Assembly: GCA_035719105.1 (NCBI GenBank)
Contig: DASTGN010000004.1
Location: 496,001 to 560,000 of the forward strand
Direction of reading: 5' to 3'
From: UBA8389 sp035719105
Lineage (GTDB): Bacteria > Bacteroidota > Bacteroidia > Bacteroidales > UBA1402
Length of the DNA stretch: 64,000 nt
Shown here: positions 35,590 to 44,302 of the stretch, piece by piece
Numbering within the stretch: the stretch's first letter is position 1
How the letters are laid out: each line of letters opens with the position of its first letter
Position numbers and translations under genes: made by a program
Notes under the pieces: generated by a model
Told to the model about the DNA's origin: nothing
The model's database searches: none
The model's input: only the letters and a program-made list of their open reading frames with translations

Positions 35590-36546
35590 TTAGTCTATAC
35601 GGATGCCCCTGACTTTAAGGTCTTCGATATAGGTTTCTATGTGGCGGTCTACTTTTTCCTCAAAAATATCACCTACGTTGATCATGATGCCCGTTTCTTC
35701 CACACTCCCGAACTCGTCGTGAACACATGTACCAAAAACGCGCATGGTCGGGGAAAGATTCATATAGGCGTTTACAAGCGGAGGAATGTTCCGGCTTAGA
35801 TTTCGGACGTTCGAATTCAAAATCTTGTAGTTTTCCTTAAAATCGGAACCTGTAAAAATAGTGCTGAGTTTGGCCAGATCCATTTTGGTGTTCAGGGATA
35901 CTCTGGGGTAAATCAGCCGTTCCGGATCCGGAAAATGTCGATGCAGAAAATACAAAATCATGTTTCTGCCTTCCTCACCGAAGTCTGGATACATGGTTAC
36001 TTTGCCAAAGAAATATTTTAATCCAGGATATTCGACGATCAAAGCTCCCAAGCCATCCCAAAGATTATCCATAACAAAAAGGGCTTTGGATCCTGCTTGT
36101 GAGGATTGATATCCGACAGCCACAAAGGAACGACCCAGTTCGATGGTGTAGGGTAGAAAGTCTTCAATGAAAAGTTTGGAATAATAAAATAGATTGGAAG
36201 AGGAGAACAGTAAACCTCCGTCTTCTTTGCGAGGAACTTCTTTGCCGTGGATAAAACGATATCCGCCCATGATTTCCTGTTTATCAGGATTCCACACAAT
36301 GAGCTGTTTGTATGGTTGCTCCATGGTGTCGAATTCGTCAATGTCGGCTTCTTTGCCCGTGCCACCTCCTGAATGACGGTACGCTTCTTCACGAAGGCGG
36401 CCGATTTCAATCATGGTATTGGGTGCGTTGTGTGCAGTAATGACGTAAAGTTCGTTGTTGGCTTTGTTAGTTTTACGCAATAAACGATCCGGCGTTAATT
36501 CGGATATGATTTTTTCGGTGGAAACAGGTGCTACAATATCTTTCAT
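35590..36546 (-). CDS. glsB: GNAT-fold N-acyltransferase, GlsB-like (glycine lipid synthesis)
   Basis: The protein has 318 residues and resembles the OlsB/GlsB acyltransferase family: LREEAYRHSGGGTGKEADIDEFD at the N-terminus, YRFIHG, and the ELGRSFV block used in acyl binding. Together with the adjacent PlsC-like gene it matches the glsB-glsA pair described in Bacteroides thetaiotaomicron, where GlsB N-acylates glycine with a 3-hydroxy fatty acid. The assignment rests on family resemblance and gene pairing. It starts 8 bp after glsA. Confidence 0.78.
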   Translation of the reverse strand: MKDIVAPVSTEKIISELTPDRLLRKTNKANNELYVITAHNAPNTMIEIGRLREEAYRHSGGGTGKEADIDEFDTMEQPYKQLIVWNPDKQEIMGGYRFIHGKEVPRKEDGGLLFSSSNLFYYSKLFIEDFLPYTIELGRSFVAVGYQSSQAGSKALFVMDNLWDGLGALIVEYPGLKYFFGKVTMYPDFGEEGRNMILYFLHRHFPDPERLIYPRVSLNTKMDLAKLSTIFTGSDFKENYKILNSNVRNLSRNIPPLVNAYMNLSPTMRVFGTCVHDEFGSVEETGIMINVGDIFEEKVDRHIETYIEDLKVRGIRID

Positions 36547-36554
36547 AAACTATT

Positions 36555-37388
36555 TTATTTACCGAGTGCCAATGTAATGTCTCTTACATGGTCAGCCCAC
36601 TGTTGATGGGTTTTACTCTTATCAAATGTGGAGATTGGTATGGGTTTGCCGAATTTGACCTTAAAGGTTTTGCCTCGCTGCTTGAACATTTCATCAGCCA
36701 AGTACAACATTTCAAAATTGGTTTTGATACCCAGAAACGTTCTAAGATTAGCCAAATTATAAAAGAAGTTGGAATTTCGGCCATCAAAATAAACAGGTAC
36801 CACATCTCTGTTCGATTCGATGGATTTGGGGATAAACGATTTTTGCCATTGCAATTCGGTGATTTCACCTTTGATACGTCTGGAACAGATGCCAGCAGGA
36901 AAAATGACCATTTGTTCGTCGGAACCATATGCTTCACTTAGACGTTGTGGCAAAGATCGCTGTTGGGATTGATTCCCTATTTTATTGACTGGAATGAAGA
37001 CCGGACGGAGGTTTTCAATATTGGTGAGTAAATCATTGGAAATGAATCGAATGCCACGATTTGGGAATCGTTTGTAAACTTCAAAGCCAGTAGCCAAACC
37101 ATCAATCCCACCCAATGGATGATTACCCACAAAGGTGTATCGTCCTTCTGGCAACGTATCCAATCCTTCAACAACGACTCTCACGTCGATAAACTTGATG
37201 GATGCTTCTACGAATTCGATTCCAGAAATTCCAGCTTTTTCTTCCAAAAATTGGTTTAATTCATCTTGATGGGCTATTCGTTCCAAATAGCGGATTAAAA
37301 ATTCAGGAACTTTCTTGCGGGGAGCTTTGGCCTTCAATATTTCCCGAACGTTTATTTTCAGTACGTTGAGTTGGGGATTCTGTTCCAA
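36555..37388 (-). CDS. glsA: PlsC-like O-acyltransferase, GlsA-like (glycine lipid synthesis)
   Basis: The acyltransferase motif is VGNHPLGGIDGLA, with FPAGICSRR (motif III type) and RPVFIPVNK. It would O-acylate the product of GlsB. Start choice: a GTG at 37415 opens the frame but lies two bases after a TACTTTTG element (minus strand, 37417-37424), too close for transcription to include it. The TTG at 37388 is preceded by AAAGAGGAAAA, a good ribosome site, and gives 277 residues. No ATG is available at the N-terminus. Confidence 0.78.
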   Translation of the reverse strand: MEQNPQLNVLKINVREILKAKAPRKKVPEFLIRYLERIAHQDELNQFLEEKAGISGIEFVEASIKFIDVRVVVEGLDTLPEGRYTFVGNHPLGGIDGLATGFEVYKRFPNRGIRFISNDLLTNIENLRPVFIPVNKIGNQSQQRSLPQRLSEAYGSDEQMVIFPAGICSRRIKGEITELQWQKSFIPKSIESNRDVVPVYFDGRNSNFFYNLANLRTFLGIKTNFEMLYLADEMFKQRGKTFKVKFGKPIPISTFDKSKTHQQWADHVRDITLALGK

Positions 37389-37416
37389 TTTTCCTCTTTT
37401 TAAGTTTAAGACCACG

Positions 37417-37424
37417 CAAAAGTA
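37417..37424 (-). promoter_or_regulatory. -7 element of the glsA-glsB promoter
   Basis: The minus strand reads TACTTTTG. Transcription would start near 37411, which makes the TTG at 37388 the more likely translation start of glsA. No clear -33 element. Confidence 0.5.
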
Positions 37425-37574
37425 CCTTTTTTTGAGCTAAAAAAAAAGATTGTTGGACAGAATTGAAATCAAAATGTCCAAGTAGTTGATAACTTAGTTA
37501 AAAGACTGAATATAAGGATTATAACCTGTTCATAACAAGTTAATAACTTCTTGATTACTTTTGTTGATAAAAAT

Positions 37575-37604
37575 GTGGGGAAAAGTGTGGTAAAGTGGTG
37601 TGTT
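37575..37604 (+). promoter_or_regulatory. Three 10-bp direct repeats, candidate MraZ operator
   Basis: GTGGGGAAAA, GTGTGGTAAA and GTGGTGTGTT lie head to tail with an exact 10-base period, just before the -7 element of mraZ. E. coli MraZ binds three TGGGN repeats with the same period upstream of its own gene. Binding here would cover the -33 region. Confidence 0.6.
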
Positions 37605-37609
37605 ATCTG

Positions 37610-37617
37610 TATTTTTG
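37610..37617 (+). promoter_or_regulatory. -7 element of the dcw cluster promoter
   Basis: TATTTTTG matches TAnnTTTG, 29 bp before the mraZ ATG. The -33 region falls inside the second GTG repeat and is poorly conserved, as expected for a repressible or weak promoter. A second TACTTTTG stands at 37556-37563. Confidence 0.55.
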
Positions 37618-37646
37618 CATGAATCAAAAGGCGTAAACAGCAGCAA

Positions 37647-38090
37647 ATGCGATTTTTAGGAAACATAGTAGCAAAATTAGATGCCAAGAACCGTGTGTTC
37701 ATACCGGCTGCATTTAGGAAACAACTACTTCAGGGCGAGGGCCAAAAGTTGTATTTGCGCAAGGATGTTTTTCAAAATTGCATCACCGTATATACCTTAG
37801 ACGTTTGGGAAGAAGAATTGCTCAATTTGAGAGCCAGTCTGAATCGCTGGGAGCCGGAACAGCAAGAATTGTACCGGCAGTTTATGATTGATGCAGAGGA
37901 GGTTATTCCCGATGGGAGTGGTCGTATCCTGATATCCAAACAGTTGTTGAGTCTGGTCGGTATCGAATCGGAAGTCCGCTTTCTGGGAGTGGACAACACC
38001 TTGGAAATTTGGCCCAAAGAGGCTTTGGAAAAACCACGCATTGCTCCGGAGGTGTTCGGGCAAAAAATGCGGGAGCTTCTGACAAAATAA
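37647..38090 (+). CDS. mraZ: Transcriptional regulator MraZ
   Basis: The protein has 147 residues and two SpoVT-AbrB-like halves: NIVAKLDAKNRVFIPAAFRK and EVIPDGSGRILISKQLL. MraZ forms a ring and represses the division and cell wall cluster by binding short direct repeats. It is the first gene of the cluster and lies directly after the candidate operator. Confidence 0.95.
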   Translation: MRFLGNIVAKLDAKNRVFIPAAFRKQLLQGEGQKLYLRKDVFQNCITVYTLDVWEEELLNLRASLNRWEPEQQELYRQFMIDAEEVIPDGSGRILISKQLLSLVGIESEVRFLGVDNTLEIWPKEALEKPRIAPEVFGQKMRELLTK

Positions 38091-38103
38091 AACGTGCTTT
38101 ACC

Positions 38104-39006
38104 ATGAGTGAATACCATGTCCCCGTAATGCTTCAGGCGTGTATGGACGGTTTGGCCCTTAAGCCGAACGGAGTCTATGTCGATGTGACCTTCGGTGGTG
38201 GCGGTCATTCCAAAGAAATTTTAAAGCAGCTCAAAAACGGAAAATTGTACGGATTTGACCAAGACGAGGATGCCGAGAAAAACATCCCTGACGATCCGCG
38301 TTTTGTGTTTGTTCGGAGCAATTTCAGATACCTTCGCAATTTTTTAAAATACCACGACGAAACCCAAGTGGATGGTATTTTGGCTGATTTGGGAGTTTCC
38401 TCCCATCACTTCGACGACAACGAACGAGGTTTTTCATTCCGCTTTGAAGAAGGCGCTTTAGATATGCGAATGAACCAGAAAGCCGGATTAAAGGCTTCGG
38501 ATATTGTAAATACGTATACGGAAGAAAAGCTGGCGAGCATATTTTACCAATATGGTGAATTGAAGAATTCCAGAAAAATCGCTACGGCATTGGTGAAAGC
38601 GCGTTTGGAAAATCCCATTGAAACGGTAGCTGATTTCTTAGAAGTGATTAGACCATTTTTCTTTCGTGAAAAAGAGAAAAAAGATATGGCCAGGGTGTTT
38701 CAGGCTTTACGCATTGAAGTGAACCAAGAAATGCAGGCGCTGGAGGAAATGCTTCAACAGTCGTTGGAAGCCTTGAAACCTGGAGGCCGAATGGTGGTGA
38801 TGACTTACCATTCCCTGGAAGACCGTATCGTCAAGAACTTCTTCAAGACGGGCAACTTTGAGGGTAAAAGCGAACAAGATTTTTATGGAAATTTTTTAAC
38901 TCCCTTCAAGCTCATAAACAATAAAGTAATCATTGCCGATGAGCAAGAGCAAGTGTTGAACCCAAGGTCTCGTAGTGCCAAATTACGCATCGTTGAAAAG
39001 AAATAA
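38104..39006 (+). CDS. rsmH: 16S rRNA m4C1402 methyltransferase
   Basis: The protein has 300 residues. HVPVMLQ at the start, the S-adenosylmethionine loop DVTFGGGGHSKEIL, LADLGVSSHHFD and MTYHSLEDRIVK are diagnostic for RsmH (MraW). It methylates N4 of C1402 in 16S rRNA. It follows mraZ by 13 bp. Confidence 0.97.
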   Translation: MSEYHVPVMLQACMDGLALKPNGVYVDVTFGGGGHSKEILKQLKNGKLYGFDQDEDAEKNIPDDPRFVFVRSNFRYLRNFLKYHDETQVDGILADLGVSSHHFDDNERGFSFRFEEGALDMRMNQKAGLKASDIVNTYTEEKLASIFYQYGELKNSRKIATALVKARLENPIETVADFLEVIRPFFFREKEKKDMARVFQALRIEVNQEMQALEEMLQQSLEALKPGGRMVVMTYHSLEDRIVKNFFKTGNFEGKSEQDFYGNFLTPFKLINNKVIIADEQEQVLNPRSRSAKLRIVEKK

Positions 39007-39007
39007 G

Positions 39008-39391
39008 ATGGAAAACGATCAACGTACTAAAAAGCAACGAAAATCCGGCAGTCGGAAAGGTTCCTACCGGGTATTCCTGAATGAATTGCTTGACGGCAGT
39101 TTCATGACCAAGGATGTCATGCGTCGCAATGCACTGTTGCTACTGCTTTTGGTCGGTTTGATCATTGTTTACATCAGCAACCATTATGCTGTCATCATGC
39201 GGCTTTCTGAGATTGATTCCCTTCAAAAAGAATTGACTGAAGCAAAATACGAAGCCCTGACTCGCACTTCGGACTTGATGAGGGAAAGCAGGCAGTCCTT
39301 TGTTCAGGAAATGATTATTCAAAAAGGTTTGGAGCTGGAGAATTCAACAATTCCACCTTTTACCATCGCTAAAGACATCGAGGATAAATAA
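39008..39391 (+). CDS. FtsL-like division protein
   Basis: The protein has 127 residues from the ATG at 39008, two bases after the rsmH stop. A basic N-terminus precedes one membrane segment (about 41-58), followed by a periplasmic coiled-coil (IDSLQKELTEAKYEAL). Sequence is poorly conserved, but size, topology and position between rsmH and ftsI identify it as the Bacteroidota FtsL equivalent, a partner of FtsQ and FtsB-like proteins in the divisome. Confidence 0.85.
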   Translation: MENDQRTKKQRKSGSRKGSYRVFLNELLDGSFMTKDVMRRNALLLLLLVGLIIVYISNHYAVIMRLSEIDSLQKELTEAKYEALTRTSDLMRESRQSFVQEMIIQKGLELENSTIPPFTIAKDIEDK

Positions 39392-39392
39392 A

Positions 39393-41561
39393 ATGGCAGA
39401 AGAACCCAAAAATAATCAGCAGAACGAAGAGATCCGAAAGGAGATCCGAAATCGCTATACCATTTTGGTGGTTTTTTTCTTTGTGCCTGTCTTGCTGATC
39501 CTTTATAATGTAGCTAAAATTCAGTTCGTCGAAGGCAAAGCCTGGAACAAAGAGGCATACAAAGACAGGCAAGAGAACCGTGACGTGCCGGCCAACCGAG
39601 GCAATATTCTTTCTTGTGACGGCCAGCTGATGGCCAGTACAGTTCCAAGTTACACGCTGTTGATGGATTTCAAGACGGTGGAAGAGGACACCTTGATGAA
39701 GTACTTGCTACCCTTGAGCTCCCGTCTTGCTGCAAAATTGAAGGACAAATCCCCCTTTCAGTATCAACAACACCTTTTAAAAGGATTGCACAAACAAAGT
39801 ACTGCTTGGCAGGTCAGTCGAATCAAAATCAACTACTTGGATCTGAAAGAAATCTATAAATTCCCACTTTTCAACAAGGGCCAATATAAAAGCGGATTGT
39901 ACGTTCGTAAATACTTGCAGCGCAAAAAGCCTTTCGGATCACTTGCCTCACGTACCATCGGAGATATTTACGGTGATTTTTCCAAAGGAGGTAAAAATGG
40001 TTTGGAACTCCGTTACGACACCCTGCTTAAGGGACAGCCGGGCAAATGCGTACATCGTAAGATTGCAGGTAAGTATATGGATGTTAATGAAGTGAATCCA
40101 GTTGACGGTATCGACCTGGTGACGACCATCGATGTCGCCATGCAGGATATCGCTGAAACGGCTCTTCGTCGTGAATTAAATCGCATTCATGGTTCCTCAG
40201 GTACGGTTGTGTTGATGGAAGTCGCCACGGGAGAAGTCAAAGCCATCAGTAATCTAGGCTTGACCACTTCGGGCGAATATGCCGAAACGAAGAATTTTGC
40301 TGTTTCCGACCAAAGCGAACCCGGTTCCACCTTCAAAACATTTTCGATGATTGTCGGTATGGAAGATGGCTACATACATCCGGATGATCCTGTAGATGCG
40401 GAAGGCGGCGTGGTGGTCATGTACAAACAGTTCATGCGGGATCACAATGCCGATAAGGGAGGATATGGAATGATTTCTGCTAAAAAATCCATTTGGTTTT
40501 CGTCCAACATAGGGGTTTCCAAACTGATTGATCGGTATTACCATTCACAACCGACCAAGTTCATTGACGGACTGAAGCGTTTGGGTTTGTTTGATAAGAT
40601 GAATCTGGAAATTCCGGGTTCGGCAAGTCCGAGAATTCCATTTCCAGGTTGCAAATTCTATTATTGGTCACCAGGATCGTTGCCTTGGATGTCCATTGGT
40701 TATGTAGCGACGGTTCCTCCTATTTATACGTTGGCCATTTATAATGCCATTGCCAACAACGGAAAACTCATTCGTCCATTTTTCGTGAAAGGTTTTTCAA
40801 GAGATGGAAAGATGGTCCAGGAATTCAAGACCGAAACCGTGCGTGAACACATTTGTTCCGATAATACGTTGACACAAATTCGCTTGATGTTGGATAGCGT
40901 GGTGGCCAATCATGGTACCGGTAAGAGCATGATGACGGATGTGGTAACGATTGCGGGCAAGACAGGAACGGCACAGTTGAACTATGGTTCCGGTGGTGGA
41001 TTAAGCCATCAGGTCTCCTTCTGCGGTTACTTCCCTGCCGATAAGCCCCGATACAGCGGCATTGTCGTGATTCGTGATCCCAAGGGAGAAGTGCCCTCAG
41101 GTGGTCATCAGGCCGGTGGAGTTTATCGTGAAATGGCTGAACGAATCTATGCCAGAGCGTTAAGACTTCAGCCTGGAGACCCTACACCGAACGAAAAAAA
41201 GAAATCCCCGAAAACCGATTCCTTGAAACCTTTGTATCCAGTTGTCAAAGCGGGCAACCGTTCTGCCATTAAAGTAGCACTTGCTTCACTGAACGTGCCG
41301 ATTGGAGGTTTTTCCACCAATGGAGCAGAGTGGGTTGAGCTGAAGACTTCGGGTTCTGGCGTTCAATTGTTTCCCCGTTCAGTAGGCGGAAAACTTATGC
41401 CGAACGTTTTGAACATGGGCGCCAAGGATGCAGTATATTTACTAGGCAATATGGGGCTTGACATTGTGCTGACCGGACGTGGAAAGGTCCACAGCCAATC
41501 CATTCAGCCCGGAACATATGTCCGAAAAGGTCAGCGCGTTGGCTTGACATTAGATCATTAA
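39393..41561 (+). CDS. ftsI: Division transpeptidase (PBP3/FtsI) with PASTA domain
   Basis: The protein has 722 residues. One N-terminal membrane anchor (about 25-46) is followed by the PBP dimerisation region (VPANRGNILS). The transpeptidase part has STFK (near 311), SSN (near 370) and KTGTAQ (near 523). A C-terminal PASTA-like domain (about 655-720, MPNVLNMGAKDAV) is present, as in Bacteroidota and some Gram-positive PBPs and unlike E. coli FtsI. It cross-links septal peptidoglycan. Confidence 0.95.
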   Translation: MAEEPKNNQQNEEIRKEIRNRYTILVVFFFVPVLLILYNVAKIQFVEGKAWNKEAYKDRQENRDVPANRGNILSCDGQLMASTVPSYTLLMDFKTVEEDTLMKYLLPLSSRLAAKLKDKSPFQYQQHLLKGLHKQSTAWQVSRIKINYLDLKEIYKFPLFNKGQYKSGLYVRKYLQRKKPFGSLASRTIGDIYGDFSKGGKNGLELRYDTLLKGQPGKCVHRKIAGKYMDVNEVNPVDGIDLVTTIDVAMQDIAETALRRELNRIHGSSGTVVLMEVATGEVKAISNLGLTTSGEYAETKNFAVSDQSEPGSTFKTFSMIVGMEDGYIHPDDPVDAEGGVVVMYKQFMRDHNADKGGYGMISAKKSIWFSSNIGVSKLIDRYYHSQPTKFIDGLKRLGLFDKMNLEIPGSASPRIPFPGCKFYYWSPGSLPWMSIGYVATVPPIYTLAIYNAIANNGKLIRPFFVKGFSRDGKMVQEFKTETVREHICSDNTLTQIRLMLDSVVANHGTGKSMMTDVVTIAGKTGTAQLNYGSGGGLSHQVSFCGYFPADKPRYSGIVVIRDPKGEVPSGGHQAGGVYREMAERIYARALRLQPGDPTPNEKKKSPKTDSLKPLYPVVKAGNRSAIKVALASLNVPIGGFSTNGAEWVELKTSGSGVQLFPRSVGGKLMPNVLNMGAKDAVYLLGNMGLDIVLTGRGKVHSQSIQPGTYVRKGQRVGLTLDH

Positions 41562-41578
41562 ACCAAAAATCAAAGGGT

Positions 41579-43030
41579 ATGAAACTTAACGACCTCATTC
41601 AAGGCTTGGAAATTAAAAGTTGCATCGGAAAAACGGATGCTGACATAACCAACCTGTGTTTTGATTCCCGAAAAGCGGTGCAGGGTTCCCTTTTTGTGGC
41701 ACAGAAAGGAACTCAATCGGACGGTCACCAATATATTCAGCAAGTCATTGAAAAAGGAACTGTTGCTGTCGTTTGCCAAGAATTGCCAGAGGTTCAACCC
41801 GACGGAATTTGTTTCCTCCAGGTTGAAAACAGCGATGAGGCTCTCGGCATCTTAGCTTGCAACTGGTACGGGAATCCATCCCGTAGTCTGCAATTGGTCG
41901 GTGTGACGGGAACCAATGGGAAAACCACCATCGCCACTCTGTTGTACGAAGTTTTTCGCAGATTCGGACACAAGGTCGGTTTGCTTTCCACGGTATGCAA
42001 TTACGTGGACGACCAAGCTGTACATGCCACTCATACCACTCCTGATGCTTTAGCGATCAATGAGCTGTTGGCGAGGATGGTTTCTGCAGGTTGTGAATAT
42101 GCTTTCATGGAAGTCAGTTCCCATTCCGTCGATCAACGCCGTATAGCTGGTTTGAATTTTGTCGGTGGTATCTTTACCAATTTGACGCGCGATCATCTGG
42201 ATTATCATTTGACTGTCGAAAACTATCTGAAAGCCAAGAAGCGTTTTTTCGACGATTTGCCCAAAAATGCTTTCGCATTGACTAATGCCGATGATAAAAA
42301 CGGTGCGGTGATGCTTCAAAATACCAAAGCTTCCAAATACGATTATTCCACTCGCACGTTGGCTGACTTCAAGGCACGTGTTCTAGAAAATCATTTTGAA
42401 GGCATGCAACTTGAAATGAATGGTCGGGAAGTCAGCGTCCAATTCATAGGGCTTTTCAACGTTTCCAATTTGTTGGCCATTTACGGTGCCGCTTGTCTGT
42501 TGGGCAAGAGACCAGAGGATGTTTTGTTGATCCTGAGCACCTTGAAGCCAGTTTCCGGGCGCCTTGAATTTTTGCGTTCACCCAATGGATTCTTAGCCAT
42601 TGTGGATTATGCTCATACTCCTGATGCACTGAAGAATGTACTGAAAAGCATCAATGAATTGGTAGAAGGCGAAGTCATCACGGTCGTCGGTGCTGGTGGA
42701 AATCGTGATAAAGGGAAGCGCCCCATCATGGCCAAGGAGGCCCTGGCAGGAAGTAATAGAGTGATATTGACTTCGGACAATCCTCGTTTTGAAGAACCTC
42801 AGGATATTTTGAACGACATGTATGAGGGCGTCGATGCAGGGGAACGAAATAAAGTTTTGTGCATTGTAGACCGCAAAGAAGCCATCCGCACGGCTTGCAT
42901 GCTGGCTAAACCCGGAGATGTGATTCTGGTTGCCGGGAAAGGGCATGAAGATTATCAAGATATCAAAGGCACCAAGTACCCATTTGATGACAAAAAAGTG
43001 ATTGCAGAAGTTTACTCCACTATGAAATAA
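41579..43030 (+). CDS. murE: UDP-MurNAc-tripeptide synthetase
   Basis: The protein has 483 residues. The ATP loop is GVTGTNGKTT, followed by EVSSHSVDQRR and LTRDHLDYH. The C-terminal substrate block reads TSDNPRFEEP; the DNPR signature is the one linked with meso-diaminopimelate as the added amino acid. It acts in the cytoplasm on UDP-MurNAc-L-Ala-D-Glu. Confidence 0.96.
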   Translation: MKLNDLIQGLEIKSCIGKTDADITNLCFDSRKAVQGSLFVAQKGTQSDGHQYIQQVIEKGTVAVVCQELPEVQPDGICFLQVENSDEALGILACNWYGNPSRSLQLVGVTGTNGKTTIATLLYEVFRRFGHKVGLLSTVCNYVDDQAVHATHTTPDALAINELLARMVSAGCEYAFMEVSSHSVDQRRIAGLNFVGGIFTNLTRDHLDYHLTVENYLKAKKRFFDDLPKNAFALTNADDKNGAVMLQNTKASKYDYSTRTLADFKARVLENHFEGMQLEMNGREVSVQFIGLFNVSNLLAIYGAACLLGKRPEDVLLILSTLKPVSGRLEFLRSPNGFLAIVDYAHTPDALKNVLKSINELVEGEVITVVGAGGNRDKGKRPIMAKEALAGSNRVILTSDNPRFEEPQDILNDMYEGVDAGERNKVLCIVDRKEAIRTACMLAKPGDVILVAGKGHEDYQDIKGTKYPFDDKKVIAEVYSTMK

Positions 43031-43040
43031 CGATAGAACC

Positions 43041-44300
43041 ATGCTTGTAGAACTTTTTAAATATTTGGATTCATTGGATTTCCCCGGAGCCGGGATGTTC
43101 CAATACATTTCATTTCGATCTTCCATGGCTTTCATTTTGTCAATGTTCATCGCAACGACCATCGGTAAGCGAATCATTGCCAAACTGCAGCTCAAACAAA
43201 TCGGAGAAACCATTCGCGATTTGGATCTGGAAGGACAAATGAGCAAAAAAGGCACCCCTACGATGGGAGGCATCATCATATTGTTGGCGATTCTCATTCC
43301 GGTGCTTTTGTTGACAAAATTGGGCAACATCTACATCATTCTGATGATCATTTCGACCGTTTGGCTCGGAAGTATTGGTTTTGCAGACGATTACATCAAG
43401 GTTTTCAAAAAAGATAAAGAAGGCTTGAAAGGTGTTTTCAAGATTCTCGGACAAATCAGCATCGGTTTAATTGTCGGAATGGTTCTTTATTTGAGCCCTC
43501 AAGTGGTGATTCGCGAAAATGTGGAAGTTTTTCGCAATGAAAAGGTTCAAAATGTGCACTATAGGCAAGACGAAGTGAAATCCACCAAAACAACCATACC
43601 GTTTTTCAAAAACAACAACATGGACTATGCCGGCTTATTCAATAAAATGAAGGAACACAAGCAAGCTGCCGGTTGGATCTTATTCATCATCGTAGACATT
43701 TTCATTGTCACTGCAGTATCGAACGGTGCCAATTTAACAGACGGTTTAGACGGATTGGCCACCGGCTCTTCGGCCATCATCGGGGTGGTACTCTTGGTTT
43801 TGGCCTATGTGTCGTCCAATATCGTTTGGGCGTCCTACTTAAACATTATGTACATTCCAGGCACGGAAGAATTGGTGGTTTATGCTGCAGCCTTTATCGG
43901 AGCTACAATTGGTTTCCTTTGGTACAACTCGTTCCCTGCCCAAGTATTCATGGGTGACACAGGTAGTTTGATGCTTGGTGGCGTCATCGCCGTGTTCTCC
44001 ATCATTATTCGTAAGGAATTGTTGATTCCGATTTTTTGCGGAATCTTCTTGGTCGAAAATTTATCGGTGCTCATGCAGCGATATTATTTCAAATACACCA
44101 AAATGAGATTCGGTGCGGGAAAACGCATCCTTAAAATGGCTCCCTTGCACCATCATTTCCAGAAAGCTGGATTCATGGGTATTGATGCGATTATTCAAAA
44201 ACCAGCCAGGGCCATACCAGAATCAAAAATTACCATCCGATTCTGGATTGTAGGTATGATTTTAGCCGTATTGGCTATTGCAACACTAAAAATGCGTTGA
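43041..44300 (+). CDS. mraY: Phospho-MurNAc-pentapeptide transferase
   Basis: The protein has 419 residues with about ten membrane segments. Hallmarks are GTPTMGGIII, FADDYIK, NGANLTDGLDGLA (aspartate-rich loop) and MAPLHHHFQ. It makes lipid I from UDP-MurNAc-pentapeptide and undecaprenyl phosphate. The insert of about 60 residues around 155-205 (VRNEKVQN...) lengthens it beyond the E. coli protein (360), a known trait in this phylum. Confidence 0.96.
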   Translation: MLVELFKYLDSLDFPGAGMFQYISFRSSMAFILSMFIATTIGKRIIAKLQLKQIGETIRDLDLEGQMSKKGTPTMGGIIILLAILIPVLLLTKLGNIYIILMIISTVWLGSIGFADDYIKVFKKDKEGLKGVFKILGQISIGLIVGMVLYLSPQVVIRENVEVFRNEKVQNVHYRQDEVKSTKTTIPFFKNNNMDYAGLFNKMKEHKQAAGWILFIIVDIFIVTAVSNGANLTDGLDGLATGSSAIIGVVLLVLAYVSSNIVWASYLNIMYIPGTEELVVYAAAFIGATIGFLWYNSFPAQVFMGDTGSLMLGGVIAVFSIIIRKELLIPIFCGIFLVENLSVLMQRYYFKYTKMRFGAGKRILKMAPLHHHFQKAGFMGIDAIIQKPARAIPESKITIRFWIVGMILAVLAIATLKMR

Positions 44301-44302
44301 TT

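Noticed and set aside
37430..37600. AT-rich stretch with TTGATAA and TGTTATC pieces, considered as a replication origin
   Set aside because: No proper DnaA boxes in clusters and no dnaA/dnaN neighbours; the GTG repeats fit a MraZ operator better.
42593..43330. A 245-codon minus-strand frame opposite murE/mraY
   Set aside because: Both plus-strand genes are clearly coding with diagnostic motifs; the antisense frame is a shadow with no family features.
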